9,592 bases of DNA from NCBI GenBank assembly GCA_023416415.1, contig JAEZHR010000158.1:1-9592 (forward strand), in the 5' to 3' direction. Source of the stretch: Pseudomonadota bacterium. GTDB taxonomy: Bacteria > Pseudomonadota > Gammaproteobacteria > Burkholderiales > Burkholderiaceae_D. This document shows, piece by piece, positions 1-5,976 of this stretch. Position 1 is the stretch's first letter; every line of letters begins with the position of its first letter. Below the pieces are notes generated by a model. That model saw nothing but the letters and a program-made list of their open reading frames with translations. It was not told the origin of the DNA and searched no databases. A program made the position numbers and the translations under genes.

Positions 1-290
1 GCGCAGGCTCTGGCAGGACAGTTGAAGTCGGCCATTTCCCGTCCTCGCGATCTGTCGGATTTTTCACTTGCACGCGGTGCACGGATAAGACAAGTGCCCG
101 AAGGTGGCAACGCCTGCTCCGGATGCACCAACCGCAACAGGACCGTCGTCGGCGTCAGGCAATATGACAATGCCACGTCGCTGGAGGCAGCACGAGCAAT
201 GCAAGGATGTAATGCATGGCACTGCATCCGCTTCAATTGCATCGCTCCCTCGTGAACCTGGCCGTGACGGCAAGCGGCAGAGCACCGGCG
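1..290. other. Left-edge non-coding or unassigned stretch
   Basis: No recognisable gene is seen here. One plus-strand frame is open from the left edge to a TGA at 253-255 (84 codons) and could in principle be the tail of a gene starting outside the window. Its translation has no motif I recognise and its codon use is unlike the strongly G/C-ending codons of the genes to the right. An imperfect hairpin can be drawn at 199-242: 6 bp (199-204 with 237-242) plus 5 bp (205-209 with 225-229), with a 7-nt bulge. It lies about 50 bp beyond the stop of the minus-strand lyase and has no T-tract, so calling it a terminator would be a guess. Confidence 0.3.
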
Positions 291-1634
291 TTACCGTCTT
301 GCCAGAACACGATCGACCATTACACCGGACAAGCCCAGGTAGTTGGCGGGATCACATAATTTCTCGAGCGCTTCCCTGTCGAATTGGGCGCTGATTTCGC
401 GGTTCTCCGCCAGCAGATCGACGAAGGCGCGACCTTGCGTCATCACTTCGCGGCAGATTTCGTACACCAGATCATGGGCATGTTCCCGGCCAAGATAGGG
501 TGCAAGCCCCATCATGACCGCTTCCGACATAATCAGGCCATGCGTGATATCCAGGTTGGCTCGCATTTTTTCTGGACTGACCTCCAGTCCGCTGACGAGA
601 AAGCGTGACTGCGACAATGCGCCGGCTGCCAGCAGAAATGTATCCGGAAGCACGATCCATTCAATCTCCCAGGGACCGGTGGAGCGTTCATGATCTGCAA
701 TCATTGCATCCATCAATGCTGCCGCATACTGCCGAACCACCGAAGCGCAGGCATGGATGTAACAACAGGAGATCGGGTTGCGCTTTTGCGGCATGGTACT
801 GCTCGAACCGCGTCCAGGCACGAATGGTTCATGCACCTCATCGACTTCCGTCTGCATCATCAGCTTCACATCCATCGAGAGCTTGCCGAGCGTCCCGCAT
901 ACCATCCCCAGGAAGCAGCCGACTTCCGCGATGGTGTCGCGGTTGGTGTGCCAGGCGATGACCGGTTGTCCCAATCCAAGTTCTTTCATCAGCCCGGCCT
1001 GCACATCCAGGCCATCGTGCCCGAGCGATGCAAGCGTACCGGCAGCGCCGGCAAACTCCCCGACGAACACGCGCGACTTAAGCTGCTCGAGTCGCTCGCG
1101 ATGACGCTCGATCGCTGAAAGCAGACAGCCCACCTTGTATCCGAAGGATATCGGCACGGCTTGCTGCAGGTTGCTGCGCCCGATCATCGGCGTATCGCGA
1201 TAGCGCTGCGCGAGGTCGGCCATGGCCGAAGAAATCGCCGTCAGCTCCGAGTCCACAAGCGCCAGGGCTTCACGCATCTGCAGGACGGTTGCGGTATCGG
1301 TAATGTCCTGCGTGGTGGCACCCCAATGACACCATTGGCCGAGTCCGTTTTCGCATAGTTCGACCAGTTGCTCAACGACTCCGAGAACGGGATAGCCGAT
1401 CCGCTCGGTCTGACGGCGCAATTTTTCCATGTCGATCTTGTCGACCGTGCAGTTCCTTTCAATTTCCTTGGCTGCCTCTTCAGGAATCAGGCCGAGACCC
1501 GCCTGGACACGAGCCAGAGCCGCTTCGATATCCAGATACTTTTGCGTACGGTTTTCATCGGAAAACACCTGACGCATGGCGGCAGTGCTGAAAATATTGC
1601 CGAAGATGACTGAATCGATGATCGTGGCAGGCAT
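291..1634 (-). CDS. Fumarase/aspartase-superfamily lyase, 3-carboxy-cis,cis-muconate cycloisomerase-like
   Basis: A cytoplasmic, probably tetrameric lyase of 447 residues, the usual length for this superfamily. Visible motifs, in order, are the first conserved region HWGATTQD (residues 103-110), GRSNLQQA (152-159) and the signature loop GSSSTMPQKRNP (276-287), whose serines supply the catalytic base in characterised relatives. An adenylosuccinate-lyase-type C-terminal helical domain follows (about 365-447). Adenylosuccinate lyase has a catalytic histidine in the second motif (GRTHGQ). Here that position is Asn156 within an LQQA context, as in muconate cycloisomerases (PcaB), so it is probably not PurB. 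PcaB itself lactonises 3-carboxy-cis,cis-muconate in protocatechuate degradation, but no other pca gene is visible and the substrate remains unknown. The ATG at 1634 was chosen over an in-frame ATG at 1697 because GGAG lies 8 nt upstream and the protein then begins at the family's normal N-terminus. The gene is co-oriented with nrdJ, 197 bp downstream of it. Confidence 0.88.
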   Translation of the reverse strand: MPATIIDSVIFGNIFSTAAMRQVFSDENRTQKYLDIEAALARVQAGLGLIPEEAAKEIERNCTVDKIDMEKLRRQTERIGYPVLGVVEQLVELCENGLGQWCHWGATTQDITDTATVLQMREALALVDSELTAISSAMADLAQRYRDTPMIGRSNLQQAVPISFGYKVGCLLSAIERHRERLEQLKSRVFVGEFAGAAGTLASLGHDGLDVQAGLMKELGLGQPVIAWHTNRDTIAEVGCFLGMVCGTLGKLSMDVKLMMQTEVDEVHEPFVPGRGSSSTMPQKRNPISCCYIHACASVVRQYAAALMDAMIADHERSTGPWEIEWIVLPDTFLLAAGALSQSRFLVSGLEVSPEKMRANLDITHGLIMSEAVMMGLAPYLGREHAHDLVYEICREVMTQGRAFVDLLAENREISAQFDREALEKLCDPANYLGLSGVMVDRVLARR

Positions 1635-1642
1635 GATCGTTA

Positions 1643-1683
1643 CTCCAGGGTCATGAATCGATCCCTGGACTTGCAGGGGATCG
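1643..1683 (-). promoter_or_regulatory. Two mutually exclusive hairpins over the lyase leader and RBS
   Basis: Read on the minus strand, two stems compete for one segment. Stem A pairs 1683-1674 with 1667-1659 (9 bp with one bulged C, 6-nt loop). Stem B pairs TCCAGGG (1669-1663) with CCCTGGA (1650-1644), a perfect 7 bp with a 12-nt loop. Stem B buries most of the GGAG ribosome-binding site (1646-1643); stem A would free it. The geometry resembles a translational on/off switch, but the same inverted repeats could be a DNA operator or chance. No known riboswitch class is recognised. Confidence 0.35.
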
Positions 1684-1684
1684 C

Positions 1685-1716
1685 ATTGCACGCGCAAGAA
1701 CGGCGTGCTCTGTCAA
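1685..1716 (-). promoter_or_regulatory. Candidate sigma-70 promoter for the lyase
   Basis: On the minus strand a perfect TTGACA (-35) lies at 1716-1711, and TGCAAT (4 of 6 matches to the -10 consensus) lies at 1690-1685. The spacer is 20 nt, longer than the preferred 16-18, so strength is doubtful. It is the best promoter-like pair in the nrdJ-lyase gap and suggests that the lyase can be transcribed independently of nrdJ. Transcription from it would start near 1678 and would cut into the 5' arm of stem A. Confidence 0.3.
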
Positions 1717-1769
1717 CATGACCCGGCGATTCGCCACGCGTTCATCCGGCCGGTTGCTGTGTCCCCCGC

Positions 1770-1789
1770 GCATGACATCGCCGTCATGC
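1770..1789 (-). other. Small perfect hairpin downstream of nrdJ
   Basis: GCATGAC (1770-1776) and GTCATGC (1783-1789) form a perfect 7-bp stem with a 6-nt loop, immediately beyond the larger hairpin at 1792-1829. No T-tract follows on either strand. It may stabilise the nrdJ mRNA 3' end or be incidental. Confidence 0.25.
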
Positions 1790-1791
1790 AC

Positions 1792-1829
1792 CAGACAGCG
1801 TTCAGCGGCCTCGCCGGCCGCGCTGTCTG
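1792..1829 (-). terminator. Strong hairpin directly after the nrdJ stop
   Basis: CAGACAGCG (1792-1800) pairs perfectly with CGCTGTCTG (1821-1829), giving a 9-bp stem. Inside it a second GC-rich stem forms (1806-1810 with 1816-1820, 5-nt loop). The structure begins 2 nt beyond the nrdJ stop codon on the minus strand, where a terminator or mRNA 3'-end stabiliser is expected. No U-run follows in the minus-strand transcript, so a classical intrinsic terminator is not shown; a processing or stabilising hairpin fits equally well. Confidence 0.4.
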
Positions 1830-1831
1830 CC

Positions 1832-4681
1832 TCAGCCGCAGGCTCCGAGCGCGCCGCAACTCGTGCAGAACTCGCAGCCATCCTTGCGAATCACCGAGGC
1901 ATTGCCGCATTCCTTGCAGCGCTTGCCGGCCATGGGCGGGGCCGCGCGGCTGAAGTCACTGGGTTCGCCGGTGACCACGCCCATGGCCTTGACCGGCACG
2001 CCCTCTTCCGTGAGCAGGCCGAGCATCGCATAGCGGTGAATGACCAGCTGCGCGATGTAGGCAACCGTGGACGGATAACTGGCCTGCTTGTCACCGCCCG
2101 GCACGCGGGCGAGAAAGTCGCCGCGCGGTTCAGCATAGTTGAGCAGCTTGCGCAGCTTCATGCCGATCCACGCCGGGTCGACCACGCGCATGTCGTGGCT
2201 GAGCAGCTTGCACAGGCCGTCCAGCGTGTGGGGATGACCGCCGGTGAGCCACATGCTGTAGGGACGGCGCGTGCCATCCGGCATCTGCAGTTCCTTGAGC
2301 ATGAGCACGAAGTCGTCGCCGGTGGCGGGATTCAGCACATCCGCTACCCATGCCAGCGTGCCGTCGGTGCCGGTCTTGGGTTCATGCGGCGCGAACAGGG
2401 CATCCAGCACCGGCGAGGCATCGCTTTCCTGACGGTCGAGCGCGCCCAGCGCGTTGTAGCGCCATTCGAGCAGGCGCGCGAAGGCCGCCGTCGCGCTTGG
2501 CACATCGACCCAGCGACCGTCCGGCGGCATCGGCATCTGAAAGGGATCGCCATAGGCACTGGAGAGCAGCGACAGGCGCTTGCGCATCCAGCCGCGGTCG
2601 TTGGCGCGCATGTCCGTGGACAGGGTCTTGGCGATCGCGTCGAGGCCGCGCGGCGCCTGTCCACCCAAAACCCAGACCTCGAAAGGCACGCCTGCCTGCT
2701 CCGAAACCGCGACGGCGAATTCGCCCTGCGGGGTCGCGATCATTTCACTGACCCAGGCGCCCGCTCCGGCCGGCAAGGCAGGCCGAGATGGCCAGCGCAG
2801 CGAGGCGAGCACGGGTGGCGCCGCCATCTCCTTGAGCACCATGCGTTCGTCCTGCTCGGACAGCTTCATCGGCTCCGGATTGCCGGCGGATGTCGTGTTG
2901 CTCGTGCTGAGCACCGCGCCGAGCACGGCATTGGGTCGATAAGTGGTGATGCCCTTCAGGCCGCGCCGCCAGGCTTCGAAGTAGAGGTCCTTGAACTCTT
3001 CGTACGGATAGTCTTCCGCGACGTTGACGGTCTTGGAGATGGCCGCATCGATGTATGGCGCCACCGCCGCCACCATCAGCATGTGATCCTGCGCGGAGAT
3101 TTCGAGCGCGCTGACGAAGGCCTGCGGCAGCTGCGCGGCATCGTGTCCGAGCGTGCGGTAGACGCGCCACGCATGATCCTCGACCGTGTAGTCCTTCCTG
3201 CTGCCGTCCGGCATACGCTTGGTACGCGTGTAGTGCCAGGAAAAGGCCGGCTCGATGCCGTTGGAGGCGTTGTCGGCAAAGGCCAGCGAGATCGTGCCGG
3301 TAGGCGCAATCGAGGTCAGGTGCGAATTGCGGATGCCGTGCCGGCAAATCGCCTCGCGCAGCGCCTGCGGCAAGCGCTGTGCGAACCCCGATGCGACATA
3401 GCGCTCGCCATCGAACAGCGGGAAGGCGCCGCGTTCCTGCGCCAGCTCCACCGACGCCGCATAGGCCGCATCGCGCAGGCTGCACGCCATGCGCGCGGCC
3501 ATCACCCGGCCTTCCTCGGTGTCGTAGCGCAGGCCGAGCATGATCAAGGCATCGCCCAGACCGGTGAAGCCCAGGCCAAGGCGGCGTTTGGCCTCTGCTT
3601 CGGCCTGCTGTTCGGGCAGCGGCCAGCGGGTTGCGGTGAGCACGTTGTCGAGCATGCGCACGGCGATCGCGACCACGGCTTCGAACTGCTGAAAGTCGAA
3701 ATGCGCATCGGCAGTGAACGGGGCGCGCACGCAGGCGGCCAGGTTCAGGCTGCCGAGGCAGCAGCACCCGTAATCCGGCAACGGCTGTTCGCCGCAGGGA
3801 TTGGTTGCCTCGATCCGTTCGCAATAGGCAAGGTTGTTCTCGCGGTTGATGCGATCGAGATAGAGCACGCCCGGCTCGGCAGCGTCGTAGGTGCTGCGCA
3901 TGATGAGATCCCACACCGCCCGCCCGCGCACGACGTGATACACCCATTTGCCGTCCGCGCGCAGGTGCGCGCCTTCGCGCTTGAGCGCTTCGGTCGGCTC
4001 GGCCGCGTGAACGAGTTCGAATTCCTCATCGTGCTCGACGGCCTGCATGAAGGCGTCGGTGACCCCGACCGATATGTTGAAGTTGCTGAGCTGGCCGCGC
4101 TCCTGCTTGGCGGTGATGAATTCGAAGATGTCGGGATGGTCGACGTTGAGCACCGCCATCTGCGCACCGCGCCGCGCGCCGGCGGATTCGACCGTCTCGC
4201 AGGAGCGATCGAACACGCGCATGTAAGAGAGGGGGCCGGATGCGCTGCTGCCGGTGCCGCGCACCTTCGCGCCGCGCGGGCGGATGGCGGAAAAGTTGTA
4301 GCCGACGCCGCCGCCGCGCCGCATGGTTTCGGCGGCCTGCGCGAGGGCGCGGTAGATGCCCGGCTTGCCATCGGCGTCTTCGGTAATGGAATCGCCCACC
4401 GGCTGCACGAAGCAATTGATCAGCGTGGAGGACAGTCTGGTCCCGGCGGCGCTGGCGACGCGGCCGGCCGGAATGAAGCCGTTCTGCAAGGCCCACACAA
4501 AGCGTTCCGCCTGCTTCCTGCGTTCGCCCTTGGGCTCGACCTCGGCCAGTGCTCGCGCAATGCGCGCCTGCACCTGTTCAATGCCGGTTTCGCCCTCCCT
4601 CGCGTACTTTTCGAGCAGGACTTCGATCGAGATGGCTTGCGGCTGCGCCAGCGCAATGGCCGGATTTTCCAGAGAATGCAT
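1832..4681 (-). CDS. nrdJ: Class II adenosylcobalamin-dependent ribonucleotide reductase
   Basis: Reduces ribonucleotides (diphosphates in this family) to deoxyribonucleotides in the cytoplasm, using adenosylcobalamin to generate the active-site thiyl radical. It needs neither oxygen nor an iron radical subunit. The protein is 949 residues. The catalytic motif NPCGE gives Asn294, Cys296 (thiyl radical) and Glu298. Cys90 in LINCF and Cys307, eleven residues after the catalytic Cys, match the redox pair expected from Thermotoga NrdJ. Other family blocks are RRGGGVGYNFS (121-131), HPDIFEFI (182-189) and the phosphate-binding PTGTI (460-464). The C-terminal third has two TSCPD-like repeats (667-748 and 808-890) and ends in a cysteine-rich tail (Cys 922, 925, 936, 939, 942, 948) probably used for re-reduction by thioredoxin-type donors. 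No N-terminal ATP-cone is evident. The start at 4681 was preferred to an ATG at 4714 because GGGAG lies 7 nt upstream. It implies that the host makes or imports B12. Confidence 0.97.
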   Translation of the reverse strand: MHSLENPAIALAQPQAISIEVLLEKYAREGETGIEQVQARIARALAEVEPKGERRKQAERFVWALQNGFIPAGRVASAAGTRLSSTLINCFVQPVGDSITEDADGKPGIYRALAQAAETMRRGGGVGYNFSAIRPRGAKVRGTGSSASGPLSYMRVFDRSCETVESAGARRGAQMAVLNVDHPDIFEFITAKQERGQLSNFNISVGVTDAFMQAVEHDEEFELVHAAEPTEALKREGAHLRADGKWVYHVVRGRAVWDLIMRSTYDAAEPGVLYLDRINRENNLAYCERIEATNPCGEQPLPDYGCCCLGSLNLAACVRAPFTADAHFDFQQFEAVVAIAVRMLDNVLTATRWPLPEQQAEAEAKRRLGLGFTGLGDALIMLGLRYDTEEGRVMAARMACSLRDAAYAASVELAQERGAFPLFDGERYVASGFAQRLPQALREAICRHGIRNSHLTSIAPTGTISLAFADNASNGIEPAFSWHYTRTKRMPDGSRKDYTVEDHAWRVYRTLGHDAAQLPQAFVSALEISAQDHMLMVAAVAPYIDAAISKTVNVAEDYPYEEFKDLYFEAWRRGLKGITTYRPNAVLGAVLSTSNTTSAGNPEPMKLSEQDERMVLKEMAAPPVLASLRWPSRPALPAGAGAWVSEMIATPQGEFAVAVSEQAGVPFEVWVLGGQAPRGLDAIAKTLSTDMRANDRGWMRKRLSLLSSAYGDPFQMPMPPDGRWVDVPSATAAFARLLEWRYNALGALDRQESDASPVLDALFAPHEPKTGTDGTLAWVADVLNPATGDDFVLMLKELQMPDGTRRPYSMWLTGGHPHTLDGLCKLLSHDMRVVDPAWIGMKLRKLLNYAEPRGDFLARVPGGDKQASYPSTVAYIAQLVIHRYAMLGLLTEEGVPVKAMGVVTGEPSDFSRAAPPMAGKRCKECGNASVIRKDGCEFCTSCGALGACG
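2012..2260 (-). repeat. NrdJ TSCPD-like domain, copy 2
   Basis: Encodes residues 808-890. It shares with the copy at residues 667-748 a W-x2-GG start, an LD-x4-K-x-LS-x-DMR core, a D-x2-W element, a closing LL, and a final RY-x-x-LG-x-L helix end. It is the copy closest to the cysteine-rich tail. The similarity is at protein level only; the DNA is diverged, so this is an old domain duplication, not a recent DNA repeat. Confidence 0.65.
2438..2683 (-). repeat. NrdJ TSCPD-like domain, copy 1
   Basis: Encodes residues 667-748, beginning FEVWVLGG and ending RYNALGAL. It lines up with residues 808-890 almost end to end with only short gaps. TSCPD domains are known at NrdJ C-termini and take their name from a Thr-Ser-Cys-Pro-Asp-type motif; here neither copy has that literal motif, so the assignment rests on position and the LS-x-DMR pattern. 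Confidence 0.6.
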
Positions 4682-4777
4682 GCGAGGACTCCCGGTGCCG
4701 GAGCGGACCGGCAATGAGCTGTGGAATGTTCCGCGTCGAGGGACGGAGCACGTCGGATCGGCAATCCGGCGCAGGCC

Positions 4778-4783
4778 ATTCTA
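4778..4783 (-). promoter_or_regulatory. Possible -10 box for nrdJ
   Basis: TAGAAT on the minus strand matches the -10 consensus at five of six positions and sits about 97 nt upstream of the nrdJ ATG. The hexamer 17 nt further upstream (GGGAGA) matches TTGACA at only three positions. It would need an activator or be a weak promoter; the call is tentative. Confidence 0.22.
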
Positions 4784-4816
4784 TCGACCGGCCACGCGTC
4801 TCTCCCTTGATGCCAG

Positions 4817-4855
4817 ACAAGAATTTCCTGACTGGCAGACGGATTTCATTCTTGT
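4817..4855. promoter_or_regulatory. 8-bp inverted repeat upstream of nrdJ
   Basis: ACAAGAAT (4817-4824) and ATTCTTGT (4848-4855) are perfect inverted copies separated by 23 bp. A second inverted pair, TGCCAG/CTGGCA (4811-4816 and 4832-4837), is interleaved with it. The A/T-rich arms stand out in a GC-rich setting and lie upstream of the possible nrdJ -10 box, so an operator is conceivable. No known regulator motif is matched. Confidence 0.25.
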
Positions 4856-4955
4856 GCCGCCAGCGCATATCAATGTCGACGCGCCCCGCTGCGCAACACG
4901 TAAGCAAGAACGACGGGGCGAGATGAACGACCGGCGCACGGAGGTGCCGGGTCCG

Positions 4956-4978
4956 GCAGCGCTGGCGGGGCGCGCTGC
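4956..4978 (-). terminator. Hairpin downstream of the cytochrome c gene
   Basis: GCAGCGC (4956-4962) and GCGCTGC (4972-4978) form a perfect 7-bp GC-rich stem with a 9-nt loop, about 10 nt beyond the cytochrome stop on the minus strand. A further short stem at 4945-4958 overlaps it. No U-tract follows, so it may be a 3'-end stabiliser or partial terminator. Confidence 0.35.
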
Positions 4979-4987
4979 TCGCGTTGC

Positions 4988-5311
4988 TTATTCGGCCCCG
5001 CTCAGTATCCATTTCACCAGCATGTGCGCCTCGGCGTCGGTCACATGCGCGTTCGGCGGCATCGGGATCGATCCCCAGGTCCCCCGGCTGCCCTTGATCA
5101 CCTTCTGCACGAGCATGTTCTCGGTATTCTTGTCGTTGCGGTACTTGTCGGCCACGTCCTTGTACGCGGGGCCGACCATTTTCTTGTCCACGCCATGGCA
5201 GGCGACACAGTTCTTGGACCTGGCCAGCTCCGGACTTGCGTGCGCCGGCACCGCCGCGCCGAGCGCAATCATGGCCAACACGGCAAGCGTCGTTGTCGGA
5301 ATCGTCTTCAT
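4988..5311 (-). CDS. Periplasmic class I cytochrome c (c551/c552 type)
   Basis: A small electron-transfer haem protein of 107 residues, exported by the Sec pathway. Residues 1-25 form a signal peptide (MKT, a hydrophobic core LAVLAMIALGAA, then a PAHA cleavage site), leaving a mature domain of about 82 residues. Haem is attached through Cys35 and Cys38 with His39 as axial ligand (CVACH); Met84 in the SIPMPPN segment is the expected second ligand. Length and layout match cytochromes that pass electrons to terminal oxidases, nitrite reductases or peroxidases; the partner cannot be told from here. The ATG at 5311 was chosen over an upstream in-frame ATG at 5413 because it places the signal peptide at the N-terminus and has AGGA 7 nt upstream. 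It stands alone on its strand, divergent from the suf regulator and 306 bp upstream of nrdJ. Confidence 0.93.
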   Translation of the reverse strand: MKTIPTTTLAVLAMIALGAAVPAHASPELARSKNCVACHGVDKKMVGPAYKDVADKYRNDKNTENMLVQKVIKGSRGTWGSIPMPPNAHVTDAEAHMLVKWILSGAE

Positions 5312-5487
5312 CTCTCTTCCTGTTGAGTCGCCCCTTGCCAATTGACGCCACGGCAAGCTTTCCGGTTCCGTCTGCACCTTGCGGTTTCGTTTGCCTGCGC
5401 ACGAAACGGCCATTCAGGCGTTGCCGGACCCGGAAACTATTCAGCACCGGATTGGTCCTATATCAAACGGAAACACGGATGACCCGC
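5312..5487. promoter_or_regulatory. Divergent promoter region, cytochrome c / suf regulator
   Basis: This 176-bp region must hold the promoters of both flanking genes. Two inverted repeats are visible: CTTGCC/GGCAAG (5334-5339 and 5352-5357, 12-bp spacer) near the cytochrome, and GTTTCGT/ACGAAAC (5384-5390 and 5401-5407, 10-bp spacer) near the middle. A TATATC (5459-5464) could be the -10 of the suf operon, though no good -35 lies 17 bp upstream. A segment starting at 5443 matches part of the IscR type 2 pattern. No strong cytochrome promoter was recognised. Confidence 0.4.
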
Positions 5488-5976
5488 ATGCTCAGACTCA
5501 GCAAGATGGCCGACTACGGCACCGTCGTGATGACCGCGCTGGTGCACGAGCCGCAACGCAGTCGAAGCGCGGCCGAGATTGCCGCAGCGATTGACGTTCC
5601 CGTAACCACGGTGAGCAAGATTCTCAAGGTGCTCGCCAAAGGCGGCCTGGTGATGTCGGTTCGTGGCGCCAGGGGCGGCTACCGGCTTGCACGCCCGGCC
5701 AGCGAGATCACGATGGTCGACATCGTTGCCGTGATGGATGGTCCGATCGGCATGACCGAATGCAGCGTCACGCCCGGCCTGTGCTCGAAAGAGAAGGCCT
5801 GCGTGGCGCGTGCGAACTGGATGCGCATCAACCAGGTGGTGCTCGGCGTGCTGCAAGGCATCACGCTGGACCAGATGATCTTGCCTGCGCCCAGTTCCGT
5901 TCCCGTCGCCTCGCTGAATCAACGCAATGCATCGCCCTTCCAAAACCGAACCCGGAGCGAGAATACGCATGAGTGA
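5488..5976 (+). CDS. Rrf2-family (IscR-like) SUF assembly regulator
   Basis: A DNA-binding transcription factor of 162 residues that probably controls the suf operon it leads. The N-terminus MLRLSKMADYGTVVM and the winged-helix segment up to the RGARGGYRLARP wing (about residues 60-71) are typical of Rrf2 proteins. Three cysteines follow at 92, 99 and 105 (C-x6-C-x5-C within TECS...GLCSKEKAC), the position where IscR binds its [2Fe-2S] cluster; IscR itself has C-x5-C-x5-C plus a His ligand, and no His is seen close after the third Cys here. TECS followed by RANWMRIN is characteristic of the SUF-specific Rrf2 subgroup. The start at 5488 fits the family N-terminus; an ATG nine bases upstream (5479) is an equally open alternative, and neither has a strong ribosome-binding site. 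The 3' end overlaps sufB by 8 bp, implying translational coupling. Autoregulation in response to Fe-S supply is inferred. Confidence 0.9.
   Translation: MLRLSKMADYGTVVMTALVHEPQRSRSAAEIAAAIDVPVTTVSKILKVLAKGGLVMSVRGARGGYRLARPASEITMVDIVAVMDGPIGMTECSVTPGLCSKEKACVARANWMRINQVVLGVLQGITLDQMILPAPSSVPVASLNQRNASPFQNRTRSENTHE

Larger units (their letters stand above)
4682..4987. other. nrdJ-cytochrome intergenic region
   Basis: A 306-bp gap with no convincing gene. On the minus strand it holds, from the cytochrome side: a GC-rich hairpin after the cytochrome stop, an 8-bp inverted repeat at 4817-4855, a TAGAAT -10-like box (4783-4778) without a good -35, and a 6-bp hairpin (4696-4701 with 4708-4713) ending just upstream of the nrdJ GGGAG ribosome-binding site (4693-4689). 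The nrdJ promoter probably lies here. I found no B12-box of a cobalamin riboswitch and no palindrome fitting an NrdR box. Confidence 0.5.

Noticed and set aside
1..255. Plus-strand frame open from the left edge, possibly the tail of a gene such as a chemotaxis receptor
   Set aside because: The first few residues are faintly receptor-tail-like, but 84 open codons are unremarkable at this GC content and nothing after residue 15 supports the idea.
1718..4717. A 999-codon plus-strand open frame covering nrdJ
   Set aside because: It is exactly antisense to a full-length, motif-complete nrdJ. High-GC codon bias in nrdJ suppresses stops on the opposite strand, and the translation (Arg, His, Ala and Gly rich) has no recognisable domain.
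4682..4987. Cobalamin riboswitch or NrdR box upstream of the B12-dependent reductase
   Set aside because: Looked for because of the cofactor and gene family. No B12-box (GCCACTG-type) and no ACAC-(A/T-rich)-GTGT palindrome could be found on the minus strand.
5236..5487. Longer Rrf2 regulator starting at an ATG at 5236
   Set aside because: That start lies inside the divergent cytochrome gene and would add about 80 residues that do not resemble the family, which begins at MLRLSK or just before it.
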